This document shows positions 24,703 through 32,452 of a stretch of DNA of 64,000 nt, one piece after another. Position 1 is the stretch's first letter, and every line of letters begins with the position of its first letter. Both the position numbers and the translations under genes were made by a program. The notes beneath the pieces are model-generated. The model did no database searches, was not told the DNA's origin, and saw only the letters and a program-made list of their open reading frames with translations. The stretch is from the NCBI RefSeq assembly GCF_010671925.1, contig NZ_JAAHIH010000006.1, positions 850,707 through 914,706 of the forward strand. The letters run 5' to 3'. This DNA comes from Moorena sp. SIOASIH. Its GTDB lineage: Bacteria; Cyanobacteriota; Cyanobacteriia; Cyanobacteriales; Coleofasciculaceae.

Positions 24703-27700
24703 ATGGAACCAATAGCAATTGTAGGTATTGGCTGTAGTTTCCCCAAGGCTAAAAATCCACAAGAATTCTGGAAGCTACTACAAGAAGGTATAGATGCCAT
24801 TAGCGAAGTGCCGCCACAGCGATGGGATCTTGATGCCATTTATGAACCAAAACCAGCAACACCAGGAAAAATGAACACCCGTTGGGGTGGTTTTCTAGAA
24901 GAAGTAGATTTGTTCGAGCCAAGTTTTTTCGGGATTTCCCCCCGCGAAACAGAGCGCATCGATCCCCAGCAAAGACTATTCTTGGAAGTAGCCTGGGAAG
25001 CTCTGGAAAACGCTGGAATAGTGCCAGAAGAACTCGCTGGCAGCCTGACGGGAGTGTTTGTCGGCATCAGCAACAGCGACTACCATCATCTTCTCTGCAG
25101 GGATTTATCCACCATCAGCCCATACGATAACGTTGGGAACTCTTTATCTATAGTTGCCAACCGTCTATCCTACATACTAGATTTACGAGGACCAAGTATA
25201 GCGATAGATACTGCTTGCTCTTCTTCCCTAGTTGCTGTCCACTACGCCTGCCAGAGTCTGCAGTGCAAGGAGTCGAATCTTTCCCTAGTCGGAGGGGTGA
25301 ACCTGATTCTATCTCCGGAGGGAACCATCGGTTGCTCTCAAGCAGCTATGATGGCCGCTGACGGACGCTGTAAGACTTTTGATGCCTCTGCTGATGGTTA
25401 CGTGCGCTCTGAAGGATGCGGAGTAATTGTCCTCAAGCGGCTTTCAGATGCCCTTAGGGATGGAGACAATATTCAGGCAGTGATCAGAGGCTCAGGGGTT
25501 AACCAAGACGGTTTAACTAATGGACTCACAGCACCCAATGGACCTTCCCAACAAGCGGTCATCCGTCAGGCTTTGGAAAAGGCTGGAGTGAAACCAGCGC
25601 AAATTAGCTATGTTGAGGCTCATGGCACTGGAACATCTCTGGGGGACCCCATCGAGGTTAAATCCCTAAAAGCAGTACTGATGCAAGACCGTCAGCCCGA
25701 TCAGACCTGTTGGATTGGCTCCGTCAAGACCAATATCGGTCATTTGGAAGCGGCAGCCGGGATTGCTGGGTTGATCAAAGTGGTTCTCTCACTACAACAT
25801 GGGGAGATTCCAGCCCAGCTGCACCTGAAGCAGTTGAATCCATATATCCGAATTAAAAACACCCCATTATCAATTCCAACTGAGTTACAGAAATGGTCAG
25901 CAGGTGAAGAACCACGGTTGGCAGGAGTTAGTTCCTTTGGTTTCGGCGGTACCAATGCTCATGTTATCCTGTCCGAAGCACCAAAACAATTCAAAAGTCG
26001 TTCGCGTAGCGTCGGCTTTGCCGAATCCCCCCTTAACAAGAGGGGTAAGTCAAAAGTTAAAAGTGAAGACTTCAGTGAGCGTCGGTACCATATCTTAACT
26101 CTGTCTGCTAAGTGCGAGAAAGCCCTGCAAGAGTTAACACAACGTTATCAGCAATTTTTGGAGACTAACCCCACGACATCAATTGCAGATATTTGCTTTA
26201 CGGCCAATACAGGGCGTACGCATTTTAAGCACCGCCTGGCCGTAGTAGCTCAATCAACCCAGAAGTTGTGCCAACAGTTAAAGGCAATTGAGACGGTCGG
26301 GAAAACAACTGGACTGGTTATGGGTCAAGTGACCAGGAGGAAGCGCCCGAAAATTGCCTTTTTATTCACAGGCCAAGGTTCACAGATAGTGAATATGGGA
26401 AGGGAACTCTACGAAACTCACCCTGTCTTTCGCAAAACCCTTGAGCAATGTGATGCCATTCTCCGTCTGTATCAACAGAAGCCTGTGCTTGATGTCTTGT
26501 ATCCAGAACCAGGGGAAACCTCACCAATTGATGAAACTGCCCATACTCAACCAGCCCTATTTGCCATCGAATATGCCCTAGCCCAGTTGTGGAAATCTTG
26601 GGGCATTGAACCAGATGTGGTCATGGGTCACAGTGTGGGTGAATATGTAGCAGCCTGTGTAGCAGGAGTGTTTAGCCTGGAAGACGGTCTGAAGTTAATT
26701 GCCTCTAGAGGGAGTTTAATGCAAGCTCTCCCCCCAGACGGTGAGATGGTGGCAGTGTTAGCTTCTCCCGGCCAAGTGGAAAAGGCGATTCGGCGTAGCC
26801 GACGCTTCGCGAACGAACCCTACCCAGAGGAAGTAGCGATCGCAGCCATTAACGGTCCGATGAGCTTGGTGATTTCCGGTCAGCGTCAAGCTATAAACGC
26901 CGTCTGTGCCACCCTGGAAGCCCAAGAGGTGAAGACAAAACCCTTGCAGGTTTCCCATGCCTTCCACTCCCCCTTGATGGAAGCAATGCTGGGGTCATTT
27001 GAGGCAGTGGCGCAAAAGGTGACTTACTCCCAGCCGCGAATAAAATTAATTTCCAATCTTACCGGACAACCCGCCACGGCTGAAATCGCCACCCCTGACT
27101 ATTGGTGTAGGCATGTGAGGCAGCCGGTGCAGTTTGCGGCTAGCATGGAGACGCTGCATCAGCAGGGGTATGAGGTGTTTCTGGAGTGCGGACCGAAGCC
27201 GATCTTGTTAGGGATGGGTCGTCAATGTCTGCCAGAAGGTGTAGGAGTTTGGTTGCCCAGTCTACGTCCGAGACAACAAGAGTGGCAACAACTGCTACAG
27301 AGTTTGGCAGAGTTATACGTGCGGGGAGTATCAGTGGACTGGTCGGGTTTTAATCGAGACTATCCCTGCCAAAAGATAGTATTGCCCACTTATCCCTTTC
27401 AGCGAGAGCGCTACTGGTTGTCATCAGCTGAGGTTCAGCTGTCCCAAAAGTCAGCAGCGCCCATCTCTGAACCTGCAGCATCAATAGGGAACCACACTTC
27501 TTCCAAACCCAATAGTGCCGACAACGAAACAGTCACTCAAGACACAGTCGCTGCCAAAATCCAGAACATAATCTCAGAGATTGGCAAGATTCCCAAGGAA
27601 AAACTCAACCTTGATAATACACTGCGCGAACTGGGTTTTGACTCTTTAATGTTAATGGAAATGAAAAGTCAATTACTGGCGACTTTTCCAATCTCTAAGG

Positions 27701-28356
27701 ATTTGCCTCTGAAAATGTTCTTTGGCGGCGGTTCAGTTGAAGAGTTGATCGATTTCGTATCCGAAAGTGTGAAGGACACTTCAGGTTTTGAAAATAGCCA
27801 GCAATCTACCCTTAATCTGTCACCAGCTTTAGCACGATTTCAAGATTGGGCAAAGGAATTCCAGCCTAGCAAGATTGTTCGGATAGAGAAGCATTTGGTT
27901 CACAAGCATCAAGAGCAAAACGTGCTCGTGTCCCGAATCGAACAGCTAGAGCAGGATTTGATTATTGGTGAAGTAGTCCAGGATGTTTGCCATCCATTCT
28001 TTTACGAACACCCCAAGGATCACGTACCGGGCTTATATATCATCGAAGCTGCCCGTCAATTTGGAACCGTCCTATGCCATCTTTACTTTAACGTTCCTCT
28101 AAATATGCCGTTTGTACTCGACGATATGCGGGCTCAGTTTTACAAGTTTGCAGAAACTAATAAACCTTTATTTGTGAGTACAAAAATTAATGACAAAGTC
28201 TATACTGACGGTCTACTGGAACATCTCCAAGTCAGTACGTCAGTTATTCAAAACGAAGAAACTATTGCATCAATCGGTGGGATTGGCAGGATTTTTCAGC
28301 CCGCAAAATACAACAGCTTGAGAAAAGAAAGTCTTCAAGCACTCATGGCTGGATGA
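24703..28356 (+). CDS. Type I PKS module KS-AT-ACP with C-terminal AfsA hotdog domain
   Basis: Domains of this 1217-residue protein are: KS (1-430; C172 in DTACSSS, H307 in EAHGTG, H347 in NIGHLEAAAG); AT (about 550-870; GQGSQ, S644 in GHSVGE, HAFH at 752-755, which indicates malonyl-CoA); ACP (about 930-1010; S981 in LGFDSLMLME); and AfsA-like hotdog (about 1047-1200; LVHK, HPFFYEH, GLYIIEAARQFG). There is no KR, DH or ER, so one extension gives a beta-ketoacyl thioester, the substrate class AfsA transfers to dihydroxyacetone phosphate. Two in-frame palindromic repeats lie at residues about 432-441 and 696-705. It starts 70 bp after the CylC-like gene. Confidence 0.92.
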   Translation: MEPIAIVGIGCSFPKAKNPQEFWKLLQEGIDAISEVPPQRWDLDAIYEPKPATPGKMNTRWGGFLEEVDLFEPSFFGISPRETERIDPQQRLFLEVAWEALENAGIVPEELAGSLTGVFVGISNSDYHHLLCRDLSTISPYDNVGNSLSIVANRLSYILDLRGPSIAIDTACSSSLVAVHYACQSLQCKESNLSLVGGVNLILSPEGTIGCSQAAMMAADGRCKTFDASADGYVRSEGCGVIVLKRLSDALRDGDNIQAVIRGSGVNQDGLTNGLTAPNGPSQQAVIRQALEKAGVKPAQISYVEAHGTGTSLGDPIEVKSLKAVLMQDRQPDQTCWIGSVKTNIGHLEAAAGIAGLIKVVLSLQHGEIPAQLHLKQLNPYIRIKNTPLSIPTELQKWSAGEEPRLAGVSSFGFGGTNAHVILSEAPKQFKSRSRSVGFAESPLNKRGKSKVKSEDFSERRYHILTLSAKCEKALQELTQRYQQFLETNPTTSIADICFTANTGRTHFKHRLAVVAQSTQKLCQQLKAIETVGKTTGLVMGQVTRRKRPKIAFLFTGQGSQIVNMGRELYETHPVFRKTLEQCDAILRLYQQKPVLDVLYPEPGETSPIDETAHTQPALFAIEYALAQLWKSWGIEPDVVMGHSVGEYVAACVAGVFSLEDGLKLIASRGSLMQALPPDGEMVAVLASPGQVEKAIRRSRRFANEPYPEEVAIAAINGPMSLVISGQRQAINAVCATLEAQEVKTKPLQVSHAFHSPLMEAMLGSFEAVAQKVTYSQPRIKLISNLTGQPATAEIATPDYWCRHVRQPVQFAASMETLHQQGYEVFLECGPKPILLGMGRQCLPEGVGVWLPSLRPRQQEWQQLLQSLAELYVRGVSVDWSGFNRDYPCQKIVLPTYPFQRERYWLSSAEVQLSQKSAAPISEPAASIGNHTSSKPNSADNETVTQDTVAAKIQNIISEIGKIPKEKLNLDNTLRELGFDSLMLMEMKSQLLATFPISKDLPLKMFFGGGSVEELIDFVSESVKDTSGFENSQQSTLNLSPALARFQDWAKEFQPSKIVRIEKHLVHKHQEQNVLVSRIEQLEQDLIIGEVVQDVCHPFFYEHPKDHVPGLYIIEAARQFGTVLCHLYFNVPLNMPFVLDDMRAQFYKFAETNKPLFVSTKINDKVYTDGLLEHLQVSTSVIQNEETIASIGGIGRIFQPAKYNSLRKESLQALMAG
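25997..26025. repeat. In-frame TTCGCGTAGCG palindrome in the KS-AT linker
   Basis: GTTCGCGTAGCGTCGGC then TTTGCCGAA, a dispersed intergenic repeat, lies within the PKS gene. It encodes RSRSVGFAES and keeps the frame. Confidence 0.75.
26788..26817. repeat. In-frame inverse TTCGCG palindrome in the AT domain
   Basis: ATTCGGCGTAGCCGACGC then TTCGCGAACGAA is the reverse of the repeat at 25997. It encodes RRSRRFANE between VEKAI and the conserved VAIAAINGP strand of the AT domain. Confidence 0.75.
27841..28305 (+). other. AfsA (A-factor biosynthesis hotdog) domain of the PKS
   Basis: Residues 1047-1201. Visible AfsA-family landmarks are LVHK (1065-1068), NVLVS, the GEVVQDVCHPFFYEH strand-helix segment with H1097, and GLYIIEAARQFG with E1115, R1118 and Q1119, the last being the best-conserved AfsA block. 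Stand-alone AfsA has two tandem hotdog repeats; only one is present here, so a homodimer of the PKS would be needed to make a full double hotdog. Confidence 0.8.
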
Positions 28357-28390
28357 ATTGATTGATGAGATATATAATAGGGAAAATACA

Positions 28391-29749
28391 ATGGATCAAA
28401 AAACTTATGCAGTAGTTGGTGGTGGAGCTTCAGGAATCGCTGCAGCCTATTATCTTCAACAGCAGGGAATCAAAGTAGAACTGATCGAGCGAGGTGATCG
28501 CCTCGGGGGTCGTATAGCAACCTGCAGTTTAGGCCATCGCCAAGTGGCGATGGGTGGCAAGAATATTGGCAAAGGCTATAACCTCTTTCGTGAGTTTACT
28601 GAAACAATGGGGGACAACCCTTATGAATTCTTTGGGTTGAACAGCTCTCAGGTAAAAAACGGCAAGATTGTTACAGTCGATGCTAGCCAACGTTGGCGCG
28701 GTATATTCAAGCTTATTGAACGCTTTTCCTTCAAGGATATTTTCCGATTCTTGCTGATGTGTGCTGCACTGAAGCGAAATGAAGCCAACGGGTATTTGGG
28801 TGGTCCCTACTTTACTTCATTGATACGGAAGTTGAACGACCACCCTGTGAGCAATTATTTCAGCAAAGAATTTTGCCAGAGACTGATCCGCCCTATGTCC
28901 GTGCGCATGAACGGAGCAGAACCTGATGAAATCTACGTAGGAAATTTAGGTAGCAATATCCGCATGGTTTTTGATACCTACGAACAACTCTGCAATGGCA
29001 TAGATCCTGTTTTGGAAGAGTTTTCCCAAACCATATCGGTTCGTCTGGGTACAACCGTCAAATCACTTCTGTATTCCAACGGTCGCGTGGTTGGACTAGA
29101 GATGGCTAACCAAGACGGGATTGAGCACAAGCACTATGATGGCGTGATTCTGGCAACTCCTGCTCCAGTCACAGCCAAGTTGGTTGAGCCCAATAACCCA
29201 TTGCTAGCAGATATTCTCAATGGTGTTAACTACTATCCGGTGATGGTAATCGTGGCGGAGTACAATCGTAACATTTTTTCCGAGGAAGTTCGGGCTTTGG
29301 TTTTTGGAGCTGAAGAACCGATCAGTAATGCAGGTTCTTATGGCATAAACGATCGTCACATTGTCCGATATACCTTCAGCGGTCGATCTGCTCGACCTTA
29401 TATTGAATCAAATGCCGATGCAGAGGAATTACTGCGCATAGCCGAAGAAGCCCTAAACCGTTATATTCCTGTTGATGCTAGCGAACGAATTCAATTTGTA
29501 TCCCAGCGAATGCTCACAGGACTGTGTGCCTATACCCATGACTATCAAGACTTCTTTGGGAGTATCCAGTCCCAATTAGAAACTCTTCGAGGACTGGATA
29601 TAACCGGAGATTACATCAAAGGAGCTTCTATTGAAGCATGTTTTCAAGCAGCTAAAGCATCTGTAGAACGGGTTTTGCGATCCCCTGGTGCTATTGTGCA
29701 ACAGGAGAAAATAGCTCAAGGGTCAAGTACTCTATACAACGCAGTGTAA
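28391..29749 (+). CDS. FAD-dependent oxidoreductase (amine oxidase / protoporphyrinogen-oxidase-like)
   Basis: From ATG 28391 it has 452 residues. The N-terminal dinucleotide fold is AVVGGGASGIAAAYYLQQQG, ending in ELIERGDRLGGRIAT (FAD-binding GxGxxG and GG motifs). A conserved VILATPAPVTAKL segment and a C-terminal GDYIKGASIEACFQAAKASVERVL (partly shown) close the FAD site. It begins 34 bp after the PKS stop, so it is probably co-transcribed with it. In a butenolide or furan pathway it could oxidise or reduce the ring or the acyl chain; this is inference from position. An earlier start at 28358 lacks family similarity. Confidence 0.8.
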   Translation: MDQKTYAVVGGGASGIAAAYYLQQQGIKVELIERGDRLGGRIATCSLGHRQVAMGGKNIGKGYNLFREFTETMGDNPYEFFGLNSSQVKNGKIVTVDASQRWRGIFKLIERFSFKDIFRFLLMCAALKRNEANGYLGGPYFTSLIRKLNDHPVSNYFSKEFCQRLIRPMSVRMNGAEPDEIYVGNLGSNIRMVFDTYEQLCNGIDPVLEEFSQTISVRLGTTVKSLLYSNGRVVGLEMANQDGIEHKHYDGVILATPAPVTAKLVEPNNPLLADILNGVNYYPVMVIVAEYNRNIFSEEVRALVFGAEEPISNAGSYGINDRHIVRYTFSGRSARPYIESNADAEELLRIAEEALNRYIPVDASERIQFVSQRMLTGLCAYTHDYQDFFGSIQSQLETLRGLDITGDYIKGASIEACFQAAKASVERVLRSPGAIVQQEKIAQGSSTLYNAV

Positions 29750-29812
29750 GTCTTGAATGGATAGCAGTGAAAACTCCTCTTTTGCTGCTATGCCCTAGAG
29801 TTTCCTTTATTG

Positions 29813-29917
29813 ATCCCAAATCCGCTTTAATGAGACTATATTCGAAACAATCAAAGTCCTTGCCTAGAGAGAATTTGAATATTTGTTTAATTACTCTAAT
29901 ATAACCGGATTTGGGAT
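29813..29917. repeat. ATCCCAAATCCG inverted-end element
   Basis: ATCCCAAATCCG at 29813-29824 and its exact complement at 29906-29917 flank 105 bp. This is the size and form of a small non-autonomous element. It interrupts the spacing between the FAD gene and the desaturase pseudogene. No target duplication is obvious. Confidence 0.6.
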
Positions 29918-29982
29918 GAGAGATAGTCTATTACCATAATCGCGTCTAAGCTTAATTGCCTAAGACAAAAGGAGAATTAACG

Positions 29983-30837
29983 ATCAGTAATACAACGACA
30001 TAATTACAAATAAACTCTGACAATAAAATTCCATTTGGGATCGATCGGTTGGGACTTAATCATCAAATTAACATAGTCCATTTATTACTAGTAATGACTG
30101 TTTTTGCAGTTCATTTTTCAGCTTTATTCATCTGTCAAAATCCAATTTATGCTGGAATTGTTGCTCTCGCTCTTTTACTTCCTCAATACAAGGTTTCGAC
30201 GATTGTCCATAACCAGGCTCATGTGGCAATGTTTCGAGGAAATATACCCAACCTGATTCTGAATATATTTTTGTATTTAGAATCAGGAATGATGGTTTCT
30301 CAGTTTCACCTTCAGCACAATTGTGGATACCATTGTTTCTACAAAGATCCTGAAAAAGACCCATCGACTTTGGTAAAAGCGGATGGAGCTACCATGGGAA
30401 GATTAGAATACGTCATTCACGACATATTTGTTTACACCTTTGATACAATCAAAATTGGCAAATCCTATCCGCACCTCTTACTTCAATATTACCAAAAATC
30501 AGTTCTGAACATTATCTTGGTAGCCACATTATTACTATTTAACCCTATCAATGGACTGATTTTATTATTAACTTCTATTTTGATAATTCGGCGTATTTTT
30601 ATTGCCTTTGCCTATGATTACCATGTCAATATTCACTCCGAAAGTGATGATTATGCAGCCTCTAATTCAAATACAAATCCTATTCTAAATTTATTTATTT
30701 TCAATGGATAATATCATCTAAAACACCATATAAAACCAGCTATAAATTGGTCGAGTTTACCAAAATTATACGAATAAATTGCACACAAAATTACAGTAGA
30801 AGATCCTTACGCTTTGGTGAATCGAGTATTTAAGTAA
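29983..30837 (+). pseudogene. Membrane fatty acid desaturase, inactivated by start loss and three TAA codons
   Basis: The frame from 29983 to 30837 encodes a complete desaturase of about 284 codons: NQAH with preceding membrane span (box 1), HLQHNCGYH (box 2), and YHLKHH (box 3) followed by IKPAINWSSLPKLYE and a plausible C-terminus. A good RBS, AAAGGAGAATTAACG, is followed by ATC instead of ATG. In-frame TAA codons lie at 30001, 30709 (just before box 3) and 30775. No frameshift is seen, so decay is recent. A TTG at 30049 could restart a 220-residue product, but it would lack box 3 and so be inactive. It was probably a second chain-modifying enzyme of the cluster. Confidence 0.8.
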
Positions 30838-30939
30838 AAAAATATGACCAGAGGATGGTAATGTCAAGCACCTAGGCATAATTGAAGCTCTAAGTAACTA
30901 CTCATTGCTCAGTAAGTTAATCGCTCATTTAACATAAAA

Positions 30940-32340
30940 ATGAACCAAATACAAGTTCTAGTTTATTGTCCGCAAAACTTTAGCAATATAACAAGTCAGC
31001 AAAAGCATTTTTTTGCTACCGATAGAACCAAAGAATTTTCCTTTCGTATAGAACAACTTAAAAATCTAAAGGAAGCTATCAATAAACATCAAGAAGTTAT
31101 TCTCAATGCTTTAAAAACTGACTTAAATAAGCCAGAGTTTGAGGGATATTTGGAAATAGCTATTGTTAAACAAGAGATAAATCACGCCCTTAAACATATT
31201 AAATCATGGCTCAAGCCTAAAAAGGTCAGAACCCCTATCGAGCAATTTCCTGCATCTGCCTATATTTATCCCGAACCCCTAGGAAGTGTTTTAATTATTG
31301 GGCCTTGGAATTACCCTTTTTGTTTGACAATTTTACCTTTGGTAGGAGCAATATCTGCCGGAAACTGTGCTGTTCTCAAACCTTCAGAAATTGCAGCCAA
31401 AACTTCCTCTGTTATTGCCGATATAATCAATAACACTTTCTCTCCCGATTATATTGCAGTGGTTGAAGGAGGCGTGAAAACCTGTCAACAGCTTTTAGGG
31501 AAAAAATTCGATCATATTTTCTTCACGGGAGGGACTAAAGTAGGACAAATAATCATGGAATTAGCCGCCAAAACCCTTACTACAGTCACCTTAGAATTGG
31601 GTGGAAAAAGTCCCTGTATTGTTGATGAAAATGTCAATATCAAAGAGGCAGCAAAACGGATTACATGGGGAAAGTTTATTAATGCTGGTCAAACTTGTGT
31701 TGCTCCGGATTACTTATTAGTAAATCGTCGGATAAAAAACGAATTATTAACTAATATCAAAAAATACATTCAACAATTCTATGGCGATAATCCTGCTACT
31801 AGTCCTGATTATGCCAGAATTATTAACGACCGCCAATTTGAGAGACTGACAGCATTGCTCAAAGATGGAAACATAATTATAGGAGGACAAACCTTAGCAT
31901 CCGAGCGCTACATTGCCCCTACTGTCATAGAAAATGTCTCTTATGATGCAGCTTTGATGCAAGAAGAAATCTTTGGTCCTATTCTGACTGTGTTGGAGTA
32001 TTCTGATTTAGAAGAAGCGATCGCCCTGATTAACAGCCGTCCTAAACCCCTTGCTCTTTATTTTTTCTCTCAAGACAAAGCTAAACAGCAACTAGTATTA
32101 AAATCGACTTCATCTGGTGGTGTTTGTATCAATGACACCATGATGCAGGCTAGCATTACTGAATTACCCTTTGGTGGTATTGGTGACAGTGGTATGGGCA
32201 ATTATCATGGAAAAGCTAGTTTTGATACTTTTTCCCATTATAAAAGTGTCTTGAAAAAAACTTTCCTCTTTGACTTCAACTGGCGATACGCGCCTTACAA
32301 AAATAAGGTCAAACAGCTAAAGCGATTATTTAGGGGCTAA
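30940..32340 (+). CDS. Aldehyde dehydrogenase, ALDH3/fatty-aldehyde type
   Basis: This 466-residue NAD(P)-dependent dehydrogenase has the YPEPLGSVLIIGPWNYPF cofactor loop (about residue 107), the FTGGTKVGQ turn, the catalytic Glu in LELGGKSP, and the nucleophilic Cys in NAGQTCVAPDY. EEIFGP and the C-terminal PFGGIGDSGMGNYHG complete the family. Such enzymes oxidise long-chain aldehydes to acids. Within the cluster it could supply the fatty acid for the FAAL or act on an aldehyde intermediate; no sequence evidence decides. It is 102 bp downstream of the desaturase pseudogene and 112 bp upstream of the RND pump. Confidence 0.92.
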   Translation: MNQIQVLVYCPQNFSNITSQQKHFFATDRTKEFSFRIEQLKNLKEAINKHQEVILNALKTDLNKPEFEGYLEIAIVKQEINHALKHIKSWLKPKKVRTPIEQFPASAYIYPEPLGSVLIIGPWNYPFCLTILPLVGAISAGNCAVLKPSEIAAKTSSVIADIINNTFSPDYIAVVEGGVKTCQQLLGKKFDHIFFTGGTKVGQIIMELAAKTLTTVTLELGGKSPCIVDENVNIKEAAKRITWGKFINAGQTCVAPDYLLVNRRIKNELLTNIKKYIQQFYGDNPATSPDYARIINDRQFERLTALLKDGNIIIGGQTLASERYIAPTVIENVSYDAALMQEEIFGPILTVLEYSDLEEAIALINSRPKPLALYFFSQDKAKQQLVLKSTSSGGVCINDTMMQASITELPFGGIGDSGMGNYHGKASFDTFSHYKSVLKKTFLFDFNWRYAPYKNKVKQLKRLFRG

Positions 32341-32452
32341 GGGGATTATTATCGCAAGACTCAACTATTTTAGTTTCCATACATACATCGAATTGATTTC
32401 TTCGGCAATAGTTGGCTGATTCCTACCTACTTGTACCCATGACACATAAACA

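Noticed and set aside
30049..30711. A functional short desaturase of 220 residues
   Set aside because: It would need a TTG start without RBS and would lack the third histidine box, which is present after the stop; the locus is a pseudogene.
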